A stretch of DNA of 64,000 nucleotides from Phaeacidiphilus oryzae TH49 (GTDB lineage Bacteria; Actinomycetota; Actinomycetes; Streptomycetales; Streptomycetaceae): assembly GCF_000744815.1 (NCBI RefSeq), contig NZ_JQMQ01000005.1, positions 6,467,801-6,531,800 of the forward strand. The letters run 5' to 3'. Below, piece by piece: positions 51,560 to 60,288 of the stretch. Numbering within the stretch: the first letter of the stretch is position 1; each line of letters starts with the position of its first letter. The translations under genes and the position numbers were made by a program. The notes beneath the pieces are model-generated. The model did not search any database and was not told the origin of the DNA. It saw only the letters and a program-made list of their open reading frames with translations.

Positions 51560-52357
51560 TCACCAGGCTGCGCCGAAGGCGGACTTCAGCTCGTCGAGGG
51601 CGGTCTCGGGCAGCGGGTCCGGCCGGCGGCCGGTGAGCAGCCAGAGCTTGGCGGTCTCCTCCAGCTCCTCCAGGACGGCGAGTGCGGCGGAGGCGTCCGG
51701 ACCCCAGACGACGGGGCCGAGCCGCTCCAGCAGTACCGCGCGGATCGGCGTCCCGGCCGCCGCCCGCTCGGCGATCCGCTCTGCCACCAGGTCGGCCACC
51801 CGCGGATCGCCGGGGCGGTGGTAGGGGATCAGCGGGACGTGGCCGACCTTCATCACGTAGTACGGAGTGATCGGCGGCAGCACGTCCTCCGGTTTCCACA
51901 CGCCGGTGAGGGTGAGGCCGACCAGGTGGGTGGAGTGGGTGTGGACGACGAAGGTGGCCGTGCGGTCGGCCGCGCGGATCCGCTGGTGGAGGGCCAGGGT
52001 CTTGCTGGCGCGGTCGCCCGCGAGCTGCCGGCCCTCGGCGTCGACCAGGGCCAGCCGCTCGGGCCGGAGGAAGCCGAGGGCGGCGTCGGTGGGGGTGATC
52101 AGCTGGGCGTCGCCGACCCGGGCGCTGATGTTGCCCGCGCTGGCGTGGACGTAGCCGCGGGCGAAGAGGCTGCCGCCGACCCGGACGATCTCGGCGCGGG
52201 CGGCGTCGAGGGCGGTGGGGTCCGGGCCGGCGGTGGGGTCCGGTCCGGCGGCGGGGTCCGGCCAGGGGGCGGGGCCCGGCTCGACGGGGGCGTCCGGCCG
52301 GCCGGCGGTGCCGTCCCGCTGGGCGGTTCCGGTGCTGTGGTCGGGCTCGGGGCTCAT
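51560..52357 (-). CDS. otnC: 3-oxo-tetronate 4-phosphate decarboxylase (OtnC, class II aldolase family)
   Basis: 265 residues. After an N-terminal extension of about 50 residues with Pro-Asp repeats, 'LFARGYVHASAGNISAR' and 'LALHQRIRAADRTATFVVHTHSTHLVGL' show the zinc-binding His pair, and a third His is in 'VGHVPLIPYHRPGD'. Class II aldolase/adducin fold. It decarboxylates 3-oxo-tetronate 4-phosphate to dihydroxyacetone phosphate. The start overlaps the otnK stop (ATGA). Confidence 0.88.
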   Translation of the reverse strand: MSPEPDHSTGTAQRDGTAGRPDAPVEPGPAPWPDPAAGPDPTAGPDPTALDAARAEIVRVGGSLFARGYVHASAGNISARVGDAQLITPTDAALGFLRPERLALVDAEGRQLAGDRASKTLALHQRIRAADRTATFVVHTHSTHLVGLTLTGVWKPEDVLPPITPYYVMKVGHVPLIPYHRPGDPRVADLVAERIAERAAAGTPIRAVLLERLGPVVWGPDASAALAVLEELEETAKLWLLTGRRPDPLPETALDELKSAFGAAW

Positions 52358-53643
52358 CGGGGCTCCCAGGTCTCGAACGCGTCGGTGAAGAAGGCCGGGC
52401 CGCCGAAGTTGCCGGACTTCAAAGCGATATGGAGGGTCTCCGGGGGTTCCGAGCCGCCCGGCAGCGTCGCCGCGCACCAGGGCACGCCGGGGTCGATCTG
52501 CGGGCCGATCCGCAGCCCGGTGAGGCCGAGTTCCTGCACCACCGCCCCCGAGGTCTCGCCGCCGGCCACCACCATCCTGCGCACCCCGCGGTCCACCACC
52601 AGTCCCCGGGCGATCCGGGCGAGGGTCCGCTCCACCAGCTCGCCCGCCTCGGCGGCGCCCAGCCTGCCCTGCACCTCGCGTACCGCCTCCGGACCGGCGG
52701 TCGAGTAGAACAGCACCGGTCCCTTCGCGAGATGCCCGTCGGCGAAGGCCAGCGCCTCCGCGACGAGATCCGCGCCGGAGGCCGCGCGCAGCGGGTCCAC
52801 CCCGAAGGCCGGCCGGCCCTCCGCGAGGAAGGCGGCGACCTGGCCGTTGGTCGCGGTGGAGACCGAGCCGGAGACGATCGCCCGCGACTCCCCCGAGGGG
52901 GGCGGGAGTTGGGCCGCGGCCGGGGAGGGGGCGAAGCCCCAGTTGGCGGGGAGGCCGATGGCGAGGCCGGAGCCCGCGGTCACCAGCGGGAGGTCGCGGA
53001 CGGCGGCGGCCAGCCGCAGCAGGTCCTGGTTGTCGACTGCGTCCGCGACGGCCAGGCCGATCCCCTCCGCGCGCAGCGCCCGGATCCGCCCCCGGACGGC
53101 CTCGGCGCCCTCGGCCACCGTGCGGTGCCCGATCAGGCCGACCGGGCGGGTGGTCTGCGCGCCGAGCACCCGGACCAGGTTGGAGTCGGTCATCGGGGTG
53201 AGCGGGTGGTCGCGCATCCCGCTCTCGCCGAGCAGCACGTCGCCGACGAAGAGGTGGCCCTTGAAGACCGTGCGGCCGTTGTCCGGGAAGGCCGGGGTGG
53301 CGATGGTGAAGTCGGTGCCCAGCGCGTCCATCAGCGCCTCGGCGACCGGGCCGATGTTGCCGGCCGGGGTCGAGTCGAAGGTGGAGCAGTACTTGAAGTA
53401 GATCTGCTCGGCGCCGGCCGAGCGCAGCCGGTCGAGCGCCCGCAGGGACGAGCGCACGGCCTCCTCGGCGGGCACGGTACGGGACTTGAGGGCGATCACC
53501 ACGGCGTCCGCGTCCAGCGCGTCCGCGTCCGGCGGGGGCGTGCCGATCAGCTGGACCACTCGCATGCCGGCCCGTACCAGGTTGTTGGCCAGGTCGGTGG
53601 CGCCGGTGAAGTCGTCGGCGATGCAGCCGAGCCGGATTCCCAT
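52354..53643 (-). CDS. otnK: 3-oxo-tetronate kinase (OtnK, four-carbon acid sugar kinase family)
   Basis: 429 residues. 'GCIADDFTGATDLANNL' is the N-terminal substrate-binding start of the DUF1537 family. 'YFKYCSTFDSTPAGNIGPV', 'PAFPDNGRTVFKGHLFV' and the C-terminal nucleotide domain 'MVVAGGETSGAVVQEL' with 'ALKSGNFGG' follow. It phosphorylates 3-oxo-tetronate for OtnC. Two bases separate it from the ltnD stop codon region. Confidence 0.92.
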   Translation of the reverse strand: MGIRLGCIADDFTGATDLANNLVRAGMRVVQLIGTPPPDADALDADAVVIALKSRTVPAEEAVRSSLRALDRLRSAGAEQIYFKYCSTFDSTPAGNIGPVAEALMDALGTDFTIATPAFPDNGRTVFKGHLFVGDVLLGESGMRDHPLTPMTDSNLVRVLGAQTTRPVGLIGHRTVAEGAEAVRGRIRALRAEGIGLAVADAVDNQDLLRLAAAVRDLPLVTAGSGLAIGLPANWGFAPSPAAAQLPPPSGESRAIVSGSVSTATNGQVAAFLAEGRPAFGVDPLRAASGADLVAEALAFADGHLAKGPVLFYSTAGPEAVREVQGRLGAAEAGELVERTLARIARGLVVDRGVRRMVVAGGETSGAVVQELGLTGLRIGPQIDPGVPWCAATLPGGSEPPETLHIALKSGNFGGPAFFTDAFETWEPR

Positions 53644-53644
53644 C

Positions 53645-54619
53645 TCAGGCCCCTCCGTTCGGGCCGGTGTCCTCGCCGGCCGGCCGGGGCAGTGTGATCC
53701 CCGGGAAGATCTTGATCACCGCGCTGTCGTCCTCGCCGCCCAGGCCGCCGGCGGCGGCCTGGAGGAACATCTGATGGGCGGTGGCCGCCAGCGGCAGCGG
53801 GAAGCGTTGCGGACGGGCGGTGTCCAGCACGATGCCGAGGTCCTTGACGAAGATGTCCACCGCCGACCGCGGGGTGTAGTCGCCGGCCAGCACATGCGCC
53901 ATCCGGTTCTCGAACATCCAGGAGTTCCCCGCGCTGTGGGTGATCACCTCGTAGAGGGTCTCGGGCGGCACGCCCGCCTTGACGCCCAGCGCCATCGCCT
54001 CCGCGGCGGCGGCGATGTGGACGCCGGCCAGCAGCTGGTTGACCGCCTTGACCGTGGAGCCGAGCCCGGGCTCCGCGCCCAGGCGGTAGACGGTGGCGCT
54101 GAGGGCCTCGAGCACCGGATCGGCGAGGGCGTACGCGTCGGCCGAGCCGGAGGTCATCATGGTCAGCTCCCCGGCGGCGGCGCGGGCGGCGCCGCCGGAG
54201 ACGGGCGCGTCCAGGTAGTGGACGTTCAGTTCGGCGAGCCGGGCGGCCAGTTCGGCGGAGCGTTCCGGGGCGATCGTCGAGCACATCACGTACACCGCGC
54301 CGGGGCGGAGCCGCGCGGCGGCGCCGCCCTCGCCGAAGAGCACCGCCTCCACCTGCTCCGCGTCGACCACCACGCCGACCAGGACGTCCACGGTGGCGGC
54401 GAGTTCGCCCGCGGTGGCGAAGGCCTCCCCGGCCTCGCCGACCTCCCCGCCCTCGCCGCCCTCCGCGGCGAACCGCTCGGCCACCTCGGCGCGGACGTCG
54501 TGCACCCCGGGCCGGAGGCCGGCCCTGCGGAGGCTGCGCGCCATGCCGAGGCCCATCGTGCCGAGCCCGACCAGGCCCACCCGCGGGCCGGTCACCGTCC
54601 GCCGTTCCTCTTCCGCCAT
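53645..54619 (-). CDS. ltnD: L-threonate dehydrogenase (LtnD, beta-hydroxyacid dehydrogenase family)
   Basis: About 324 residues. 'VGLVGLGTMGLGMARSL' binds NAD; 'YLDAPVSGGAARAAAGELT' and the catalytic Lys in 'GLGSTVKAVNQLLAG' are family signatures. It oxidises L-threonate to 2-oxo-tetronate, so with DenD the pathway can take both epimers. ATG 54619 has GAGGG about 6 bp upstream and is preferred over ATG 54631. First gene of the operon, behind a palindromic operator. Confidence 0.88.
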   Translation of the reverse strand: MAEEERRTVTGPRVGLVGLGTMGLGMARSLRRAGLRPGVHDVRAEVAERFAAEGGEGGEVGEAGEAFATAGELAATVDVLVGVVVDAEQVEAVLFGEGGAAARLRPGAVYVMCSTIAPERSAELAARLAELNVHYLDAPVSGGAARAAAGELTMMTSGSADAYALADPVLEALSATVYRLGAEPGLGSTVKAVNQLLAGVHIAAAAEAMALGVKAGVPPETLYEVITHSAGNSWMFENRMAHVLAGDYTPRSAVDIFVKDLGIVLDTARPQRFPLPLAATAHQMFLQAAAGGLGGEDDSAVIKIFPGITLPRPAGEDTGPNGGA

Positions 54620-54650
54620 GTCCGCCCTCATCCAGCCGCTGCAGCGATCG

Positions 54651-54665
54651 GGTCATATGATGACC
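54651..54665. promoter_or_regulatory. Palindromic operator upstream of ltnD
   Basis: GGTCATATGATGACC has 6-bp exact inverted arms (GGTCAT/ATGACC) around ATG. It lies 32 bp before the ltnD start in the promoter region. This is the form expected of a FadR-type GntR site, so the regulator at 48920-49690 is the likely ligand. Confidence 0.7.
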
Positions 54666-54682
54666 TGAGGATGATCTTTCGT

Positions 54683-54706
54683 CCAGGGCCAGGGCCAGGG
54701 CCAGGG
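54683..54706 (+). repeat. Four tandem CCAGGG hexamers
   Basis: CCAGGG repeated four times without change, between ltnD and a broken gene. Probably slippage; no function seen. Confidence 0.7.
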
Positions 54707-54716
54707 CCCGCGCGCC

Positions 54717-55061
54717 TCAATCCGCCGGTTTCCGCCCCGCGCCGCCACCGCCCACGAACATCAGGGCCTCTCGCGGGCGAGTCGGGCCCACGGCAGCGCT
54801 GAGGCCGGATCGAGGCTGAGCCACTCCCTCATCGGCCTCCCCTTGTGTCGAAGCGCCCCCCTCGCCCGCCGCCACGAGCGCGTCCACCCGCGCCTCCGGC
54901 GGCTTCAGCACCGGCCGCGCCCGCACCGGCACCGCGAGGATCCGCCGGTCGACCCGCAGCGCGGTGCGCCCGAACCCGGACCCGCCGTCCGGCGGCGTCA
55001 CCCCGGACTCCCCGAGGAGGTCGTCGACCAGTCGCTCGTACCGCTCCTGAGGGATCGTCAC
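54717..55061 (-). pseudogene. Decayed TfoX/YjbR-like protein gene
   Basis: GTG 55061 has a good GGAGG site. 'IPQERYERLVDDLLGESGV', 'GSGFGRTALRVDRRI' and 'PEARVDALVAAGEGG' resemble TfoX/Sxy N-terminal or YjbR-like small proteins. After that, familiar pieces (RPMREWLSLDPASALPW, then EALMFV) occur only in other frames, requiring about three missing bases that together restore the frame. Several changes in the N-terminal half (Leu to Pro in 'VPVRARPVLKPPEAR') also look degenerative. Either a decaying gene or a badly read segment. Residual 55062-55366 shows no gene. Confidence 0.45.
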
Positions 55062-55366
55062 ACCCACCTCCGCTCCTCGCCGGCCGGCTGCCGCAAGCTT
55101 GGCACGGGGGTACGACAGTCCGGGCGCGGCGCGCGGCGGCGGCCCAGGTCGAAGCCGTGTTGTTGAACGATTCATGAAGACGGCGGCGGCCGGGCAGCCC
55201 GCCCCCGCCGCCGCTGCGGGCCCGCGTCGGCCCGGTGTTCGTGCGGCCCCGGCGATAACAGTCCTGCGACGGAAGGGAGTTGACGAGGGGTCGGTTCGCC
55301 GGGCCGGTGGGGAGGGCGATCCCCGGCCCGCCCGGTGGCCGCCTGCGGCGGAGTTGGACAGAAGCC

Positions 55367-55419
55367 TTGACTGCCCCGAGAGCCGGGGTCTAACGTCCGG
55401 CTCGCGTTGAAACATTTCA
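55367..55419 (+). promoter_or_regulatory. Promoter and LacI-type operator of the sugar ABC operon
   Basis: TTGACT (55367-55372), 18 bp, then TAACGT (55391-55396). TGAAACATTTCA (55408-55419), with TGAAA/TTTCA arms, follows at the expected transcript start, a classic LacI-family operator form and place. The LacI gene at the end of the operon is the likely repressor. Confidence 0.75.
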
Positions 55420-55468
55420 CATCCCCGGTACCCCACCGCGCGGTTCGCCATGCCGAGGAGCGCTCCCC

Positions 55469-57010
55469 ATGTCCCCACCTGAGCCGGACGGCCCGCAGGC
55501 CGTCGTGCCGGTGCTCGCCCTGGAAGGGGTGAGCAAGTCCTTCGGCGCGGTCCGCGCCCTCCAGGACGTCGCCCTGCGGCTGCTGCCGGGCGAGGCGCAC
55601 GCCCTCGCCGGCGAGAACGGCGCCGGAAAATCCACCCTGATCAAGGTCCTCGCCGGAGTCCACCGCCCGGACGCCGGGCGGGTGCTGCTGGACGGCGAGC
55701 CCGTCGTCTTCCACGGCCCCGGCGACGCCCGGGACGCCGGAGTGGCGGTGATCTACCAGGAGCCGACCCTCTTCGCCGACCTCTCGGTCGCGGAGAACAT
55801 CTTCATGGGCCGCCAGCCCCGCCGCTCCTTCGGCCGGGTCGACCACGCGGCCGTACGGCGGGCCGCCGCCGGGCTGTTCGACCGGCTCGGCGTCGACCTG
55901 GCCCCGGACCGGCCCGCCCGCGGCCTCTCCATCGCCGACCAGCAGCTGGTCGAGATCGCCAAGGCGCTCTCCTTCGACGCCCGCGTCCTCATCATGGACG
56001 AGCCGACCGCCGCACTGACCGGCAGCGAGGTCGCCCGCCTCTTCGGTGTGGTGCGCACACTGCTGGAGCGAGGGGTGGCGGTGCTCTTCATCTCCCACCG
56101 GCTGGAGGAGATGTTCGAGCTGTGCGGCCGGGTGACCGTGCTGCGGGACGGCCGGTGGATCGCCGAGGAACCGCTGGCCGGGCTCTCCGAGGACGACCTG
56201 GTCCGCCGGATGGTCGGCCGGGACCTCGACGAGTTCTACCCCAAGCAGGACGCCGAGATCGGCGGGGCCGCCCTCACCGTCAGCCGGCTGACCAGGGAGG
56301 GGGCGTTCACCGACGTCTCCTTCGAGGTTCGCGAGGGCGAGATCGTCGGCCTGGCCGGACTCGTTGGGGCGGGCCGCAGCGAGGTCGCCAGAGCGATATT
56401 CGGGGTGGACCGCTGGGACGCCGGCGAGGTCCTGGTGGACGGCCGCCGGCTGACCGCGGGCGCGCCCAGCGTGGCGATGGCCGCCGGGGTCGCGCTGGTC
56501 CCCGAGGACCGCCGGGCGCAAGGGCTGGTGATGGAGATGTCCATCGCCCGCAACATCGGCCTGACCGGTCTGAAGGCCACCTCCACCGCCGGGCTGATGC
56601 GGCGCGGCGCCGAGCGCGACCGGGCCCGGGACTGGGCGGTGAGGCTCCAGGTCAAGTACGCCCGGCTGGCCGATGCCGTGGGCACCCTGTCCGGCGGCAA
56701 CCAGCAGAAGGTGGTCCTCGCCAAGTGGCTGGCCACCGGCCCGCGGGTGCTGATCGTGGACGAGCCCACCCGCGGCATCGACGTCGGCACCAAGGCCGAG
56801 GTGCACCGGCTCCTCTCCAGCCTGGCGGCGGAGGGCGTGGCGGTGCTGATGATCTCCTCGGACCTGCCGGAGATCCTGGGGATGGCGGACCGGGTGCTGG
56901 TGATGCACGAGGGCCGGCTCACCGCCGACATCCCGCGGGCCGAGGCCACCGAGGAGTCGGTGATGTCCGCGGCCACCGGCCGGGACCGGCGGGAGGGGGA
57001 CGCGGCATGA
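55469..57010 (+). CDS. Sugar ABC transporter ATPase, double domain (RbsA/RhaT-like)
   Basis: 513 residues with two nucleotide-binding domains. The first has [11 protein letters not shown]-loop 'VIYQEPTLF', '[15 protein letters not shown]' in place of a strict LSGGQ, and [10 protein letters not shown]. The second has a degenerate Walker A ([10 protein letters not shown]) but 'LSGGNQQK' and '[15 protein letters not shown]', as normal for this family. First gene of a four-gene importer, overlapped by the first permease (ATGA at 57007-57010). Powers uptake of a sugar or sugar acid. Confidence 0.93.
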   Translation: MSPPEPDGPQAVVPVLALEGVSKSFGAVRALQDVALRLLPGEAHALAGENGAGKSTLIKVLAGVHRPDAGRVLLDGEPVVFHGPGDARDAGVAVIYQEPTLFADLSVAENIFMGRQPRRSFGRVDHAAVRRAAAGLFDRLGVDLAPDRPARGLSIADQQLVEIAKALSFDARVLIMDEPTAALTGSEVARLFGVVRTLLERGVAVLFISHRLEEMFELCGRVTVLRDGRWIAEEPLAGLSEDDLVRRMVGRDLDEFYPKQDAEIGGAALTVSRLTREGAFTDVSFEVREGEIVGLAGLVGAGRSEVARAIFGVDRWDAGEVLVDGRRLTAGAPSVAMAAGVALVPEDRRAQGLVMEMSIARNIGLTGLKATSTAGLMRRGAERDRARDWAVRLQVKYARLADAVGTLSGGNQQKVVLAKWLATGPRVLIVDEPTRGIDVGTKAEVHRLLSSLAAEGVAVLMISSDLPEILGMADRVLVMHEGRLTADIPRAEATEESVMSAATGRDRREGDAA

Positions 57011-58074
57011 CCTCGATGACCGAACCCGCCCAGCAGGGCCAGGGCCGCGACCGCGCCTCGACCGCGGCCGGCGGCGGCCGCACCGGGCTGCTGGACTGGG
57101 TGCTGAAGGTGCGCGAACTCGCCATCGCCGCAGTGCTGGTGCTGATGCTCGGCGCCACCCAGCTGGCCAACGGCGACTTCCTCTCCGTGCAGGGCGTCAA
57201 GGACCTGCTGCTCAACGCGGCCATCCTGGTGCTGGTGGCGACGGGGCAGGCGATGGTGGTGATCACGCGCAACGTCGACCTCTCGGTCGGCTCGGTGCTG
57301 GGCATCACCGCCTTCGCGGCCGGCGACTTCCTCCAGGGCGGCGGCGACCCGGTGCTCGGGGTGGTGATCGCGGTCGCCGTCGGGGCCGGCTTCGGGGCGG
57401 TCAACGGTCTGCTGGTGAGCATCGGCCGGGTGCCCGCGCTGGTGGTCACCCTCGGCACCCTCTACATCATCCGCGGGCTGGACTCGATCTGGGTCGGCTC
57501 CCGGGAGATCACTGCCAATCAACTTCCCTCCGGCTTCTCCGAGTTCGGCCACTCGGGGCTCTCCGCGATCCCCTATCTGGGCGTGCTGGCCGCGGTGGTC
57601 CTCGCCGCCGTCGCCTATTACCTCCGCAGCTACCGCAGCGGGCGGGAGCTGTACGCGATGGGGTCGAACCAGGAGGCCGCGCTGCTGGTCGGGGTGCCGG
57701 TCCGGAAGCGGCTGCTGGCCGCGTACGTGGCCTGCGGGGCGCTGGCCGGGCTGGCCGGGGCGCTCTACCTGGCCCGCTTCGGGAACGTGGACTCGGGCAC
57801 CGGCAGCGGCTACGAACTGACCGTGGTGAGCGCCGTCGTGGTCGGCGGTGTCGCCTTCACCGGCGGCTCCGGCAGCGTCTACGGCGCGGCGCTCGGCGCG
57901 GTGCTGCTCACCTCCATCAACAGCGTGCTGCCCGCCATCGGGGTCAGCTCGGTCTGGGTGCTCGCCATCGACGGCGTGATGCTGCTGCTGGCGATCGCCG
58001 TGGACCGGCTGGTGGCCCTGCGGGTGGCCAGGATCCTCCGCGAACGCGCGGCACAGACGAGGAGTGGCCGCTGA
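57007..58074 (+). CDS. Sugar ABC transporter permease 1 (RbsC/RhaP-like)
   Basis: 355 residues with about 9-10 membrane helices after a cytoplasmic Gly/Gln-rich N terminus. '[21 protein letters not shown]' and '[25 protein letters not shown]' are the signature segments; '[22 protein letters not shown]' is the coupling loop. Overlaps both neighbours by 4 and 1 bp. Confidence 0.92.
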   Translation: MTSMTEPAQQGQGRDRASTAAGGGRTGLLDWVLKVRELAIAAVLVLMLGATQLANGDFLSVQGVKDLLLNAAILVLVATGQAMVVITRNVDLSVGSVLGITAFAAGDFLQGGGDPVLGVVIAVAVGAGFGAVNGLLVSIGRVPALVVTLGTLYIIRGLDSIWVGSREITANQLPSGFSEFGHSGLSAIPYLGVLAAVVLAAVAYYLRSYRSGRELYAMGSNQEAALLVGVPVRKRLLAAYVACGALAGLAGALYLARFGNVDSGTGSGYELTVVSAVVVGGVAFTGGSGSVYGAALGAVLLTSINSVLPAIGVSSVWVLAIDGVMLLLAIAVDRLVALRVARILRERAAQTRSGR

Positions 58075-59156
58075 TGACCACCGACGCCGCACACGCCACC
58101 CCCCTGGACGGCGGTGCCACCGGGCACCGGCTCGGCGGGCTGGTCCGCTGGGACACCGCGGTCGGGGCACTGCTGATCGTGCTGCTGCTCTTCTCCTTCG
58201 GCTTCGTCTCCGACTTCGGCAACGCCCTCAACCTGTCCTTCCTGATCGGCAACACGCTGCCGATCGCGCTGATCGCGCTGCCGATGACGATGCTGGTGGC
58301 GGCCGGTGAGATCGACCTGTCGGTGGGCTCCACCGCCGGGCTCTCCGGGGCGCTGATGGGCGCGCTGTGGAACCACGGGATGGCGATCGAGACGATCATC
58401 CCGCTCTGCCTGTTGCTGGGCCTGGCCTGCGGACTGGTCAACGGCCTGCTGGTGACCCGGCTCGGACTGCCCTCGCTGGCCGTCACCATCGGCACCATGG
58501 CGGCCTACCGGGGCATCGCGCAGATCGTCCTCGGCTCGAACTCGGTGACCGACTTCCCGCAGCAGTACCTGGACTTCGGCTCCGGCCGGATCGCCGGCAC
58601 CTTCATCCCGTACGCGGCCGTCCCCTGGGCGGTGCTGGCGGTGGTCGCCGCCGTGGTGCTGCACGCCACCGGCATCGGCCGCTCGCTCTTCGCGATCGGC
58701 GCCTCCGAGGAGGCGGCGTACTTCGTCGGGATCCGGGTGAAGCGGCTGCGGCTGTGGATGTTCGCCGCCACCGGTCTCGTCTCCGCGCTGACCGGCGTCT
58801 TCTGGGCGCTGCACTACGCCAGCGCGCGCTACGACAACGCCACCGGGCTGGAGCTGTCGGTGATCGCCGCGGTGCTCCTCGGCGGCGTGGACTTCGACGG
58901 GGGCAGGGGCACCCTCGGCGGGGCGATCGCCGGCGTCTTCCTCCTCGGTGCGCTGCAGAACACGATGAGCCTGGTCAACCTCTCGGCGCAGTCCCAGATC
59001 CTGGTCACCGGGGTGCTGCTGGTGATCTCCGTGCTCGCGCCGCGGGTGGGCCGCCAGATCGCGGCGGCCCGCGCGCGCCGGGCAGCGGCGCCGGGCTCCT
59101 CCACCAGCGCCGCCACCAGCGCCGCCCCTTCGGCCTCGAACGAACCCTCCGTCTAG
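58074..59156 (+). CDS. Sugar ABC transporter permease 2 (RbsC/RhaQ-like)
   Basis: 360 residues, a second and different permease with 'MTMLVAAGEIDLSVGSTAGLSG', 'NGLLVTRLGLPSLAVTIGTMAAYRGI' and the coupling loop 'GASEEAAYFVGIRVKRLRLWMF'. Two non-identical permeases, rather than one forming a homodimer, is the arrangement of the rhamnose-type importers. The C terminus is Ala/Ser-rich and cytoplasmic. Confidence 0.92.
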   Translation: MTTDAAHATPLDGGATGHRLGGLVRWDTAVGALLIVLLLFSFGFVSDFGNALNLSFLIGNTLPIALIALPMTMLVAAGEIDLSVGSTAGLSGALMGALWNHGMAIETIIPLCLLLGLACGLVNGLLVTRLGLPSLAVTIGTMAAYRGIAQIVLGSNSVTDFPQQYLDFGSGRIAGTFIPYAAVPWAVLAVVAAVVLHATGIGRSLFAIGASEEAAYFVGIRVKRLRLWMFAATGLVSALTGVFWALHYASARYDNATGLELSVIAAVLLGGVDFDGGRGTLGGAIAGVFLLGALQNTMSLVNLSAQSQILVTGVLLVISVLAPRVGRQIAAARARRAAAPGSSTSAATSAAPSASNEPSV

Positions 59157-59172
59157 GACAAGGAAGTCCGCC

Positions 59173-60273
59173 ATGACCGCAGTCGCCAGACCCGCCACGC
59201 CCTCCGTCCGCCGTGCGGCGGCCGCGCTCGCCCTCTCCGCCGCCGTCGTCCTGACCGCCGCGGCCTGCGGCGGCACCACCAAGCAGTCCACCGACAAGGC
59301 CGCAGGGAAGGCCGCCGCCGGGGGCTCGGCGAACCCGGCCGCGCCCACCAAGAAGGGCCTGACCGTCGCCTACCTGCCCAAGCAGGTCAACAACCCGTAC
59401 TTCACCATCGCCGACCAGGGCGGCAAGAAGGCGCTGGACGACCTCGGCGAGAAGTACAAGGAGGTCGGCACCAGCAGCGGCACCGACACCGCCGGCCAGG
59501 TCTCCTACGTCAACACCCTGACCCAGCAGCAGGTCAGCGCGATCGCGGTGTCCGCGCAGGACCCGGGGGCGCTGTGCACCGCGCTGAAGCAGGCGATGAG
59601 CAACGGCATCAAGGTGGTCACCTACGACTCCGACACCGACGCCGCCTGCCGGCAGATCTTCGTCTCCCAGGCGAGCGCCGAGGCGCTGGGCCGTACCGAG
59701 GTGCAGCTGATCGCCAAGCAGATCCACTACTCCGGCCAAATCGCGATCCTGTCCGCCGCGCAGACCGCGACCAACCAGAACACCTGGATCGGCTATATGA
59801 AGGACGAGTTGAAGAAGCCGGCCTACAGGAACATGAAGCTGGTCACCACCGCCTACGGCAACGACGACCCGCAGCTCTCCTTCCAGCAGACCCAGGGCCT
59901 GCTGCAGCAGTACCCCGACCTGAAGGGGATCATCGCCCCGACCACGGTCGGCATCAAGGCCGCGGCGCAGTACCTCTCCGGCTCCAAGTACAAGGGCAAG
60001 GTGATGCTCACCGGCCTCGGCACGCCCAACGACATGCGGGCGTACGTGAAGAACGGGACGGTCGCCGCCTTCGAGCTGTGGGACCCGGCCAAGCTCGGCG
60101 AGCTGGCCGGCTACGCCGCCACCGCGCTGGCCTCCGGGCAGGTCAGTGGGGCCCAGGGGCAGACCTTCAAGGCCGGTGAGCTGGGCTCCTTCACCATCGG
60201 CGCCGGCAGTGTGGTGACCCTCGGCCAGCCCACCGTCTTCGACGCCGCCGACATCGACCAGTACCACTTCTGA
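59173..60273 (+). CDS. Sugar-binding lipoprotein (RhaS-like)
   Basis: 366 residues. Signal peptide with lipobox LTAAACG, then a flexible Lys/Gly/Ala stretch. 'VAYLPKQVNNPYFTIADQGGKKALDDLG', 'QQQVSAIAVSAQDPGALCTALKQAMSNGIKVVTYDSD' and 'GLGTPNDMRAYVKNG' are like the rhamnose-binding group of the periplasmic-binding class I fold. Rhamnose is the family-based guess; the neighbouring threonate/erythronate genes make a four-carbon acid sugar another candidate. Confidence 0.9.
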   Translation: MTAVARPATPSVRRAAAALALSAAVVLTAAACGGTTKQSTDKAAGKAAAGGSANPAAPTKKGLTVAYLPKQVNNPYFTIADQGGKKALDDLGEKYKEVGTSSGTDTAGQVSYVNTLTQQQVSAIAVSAQDPGALCTALKQAMSNGIKVVTYDSDTDAACRQIFVSQASAEALGRTEVQLIAKQIHYSGQIAILSAAQTATNQNTWIGYMKDELKKPAYRNMKLVTTAYGNDDPQLSFQQTQGLLQQYPDLKGIIAPTTVGIKAAAQYLSGSKYKGKVMLTGLGTPNDMRAYVKNGTVAAFELWDPAKLGELAGYAATALASGQVSGAQGQTFKAGELGSFTIGAGSVVTLGQPTVFDAADIDQYHF

Positions 60274-60288
60274 GCCGGCAGCCGGCTG

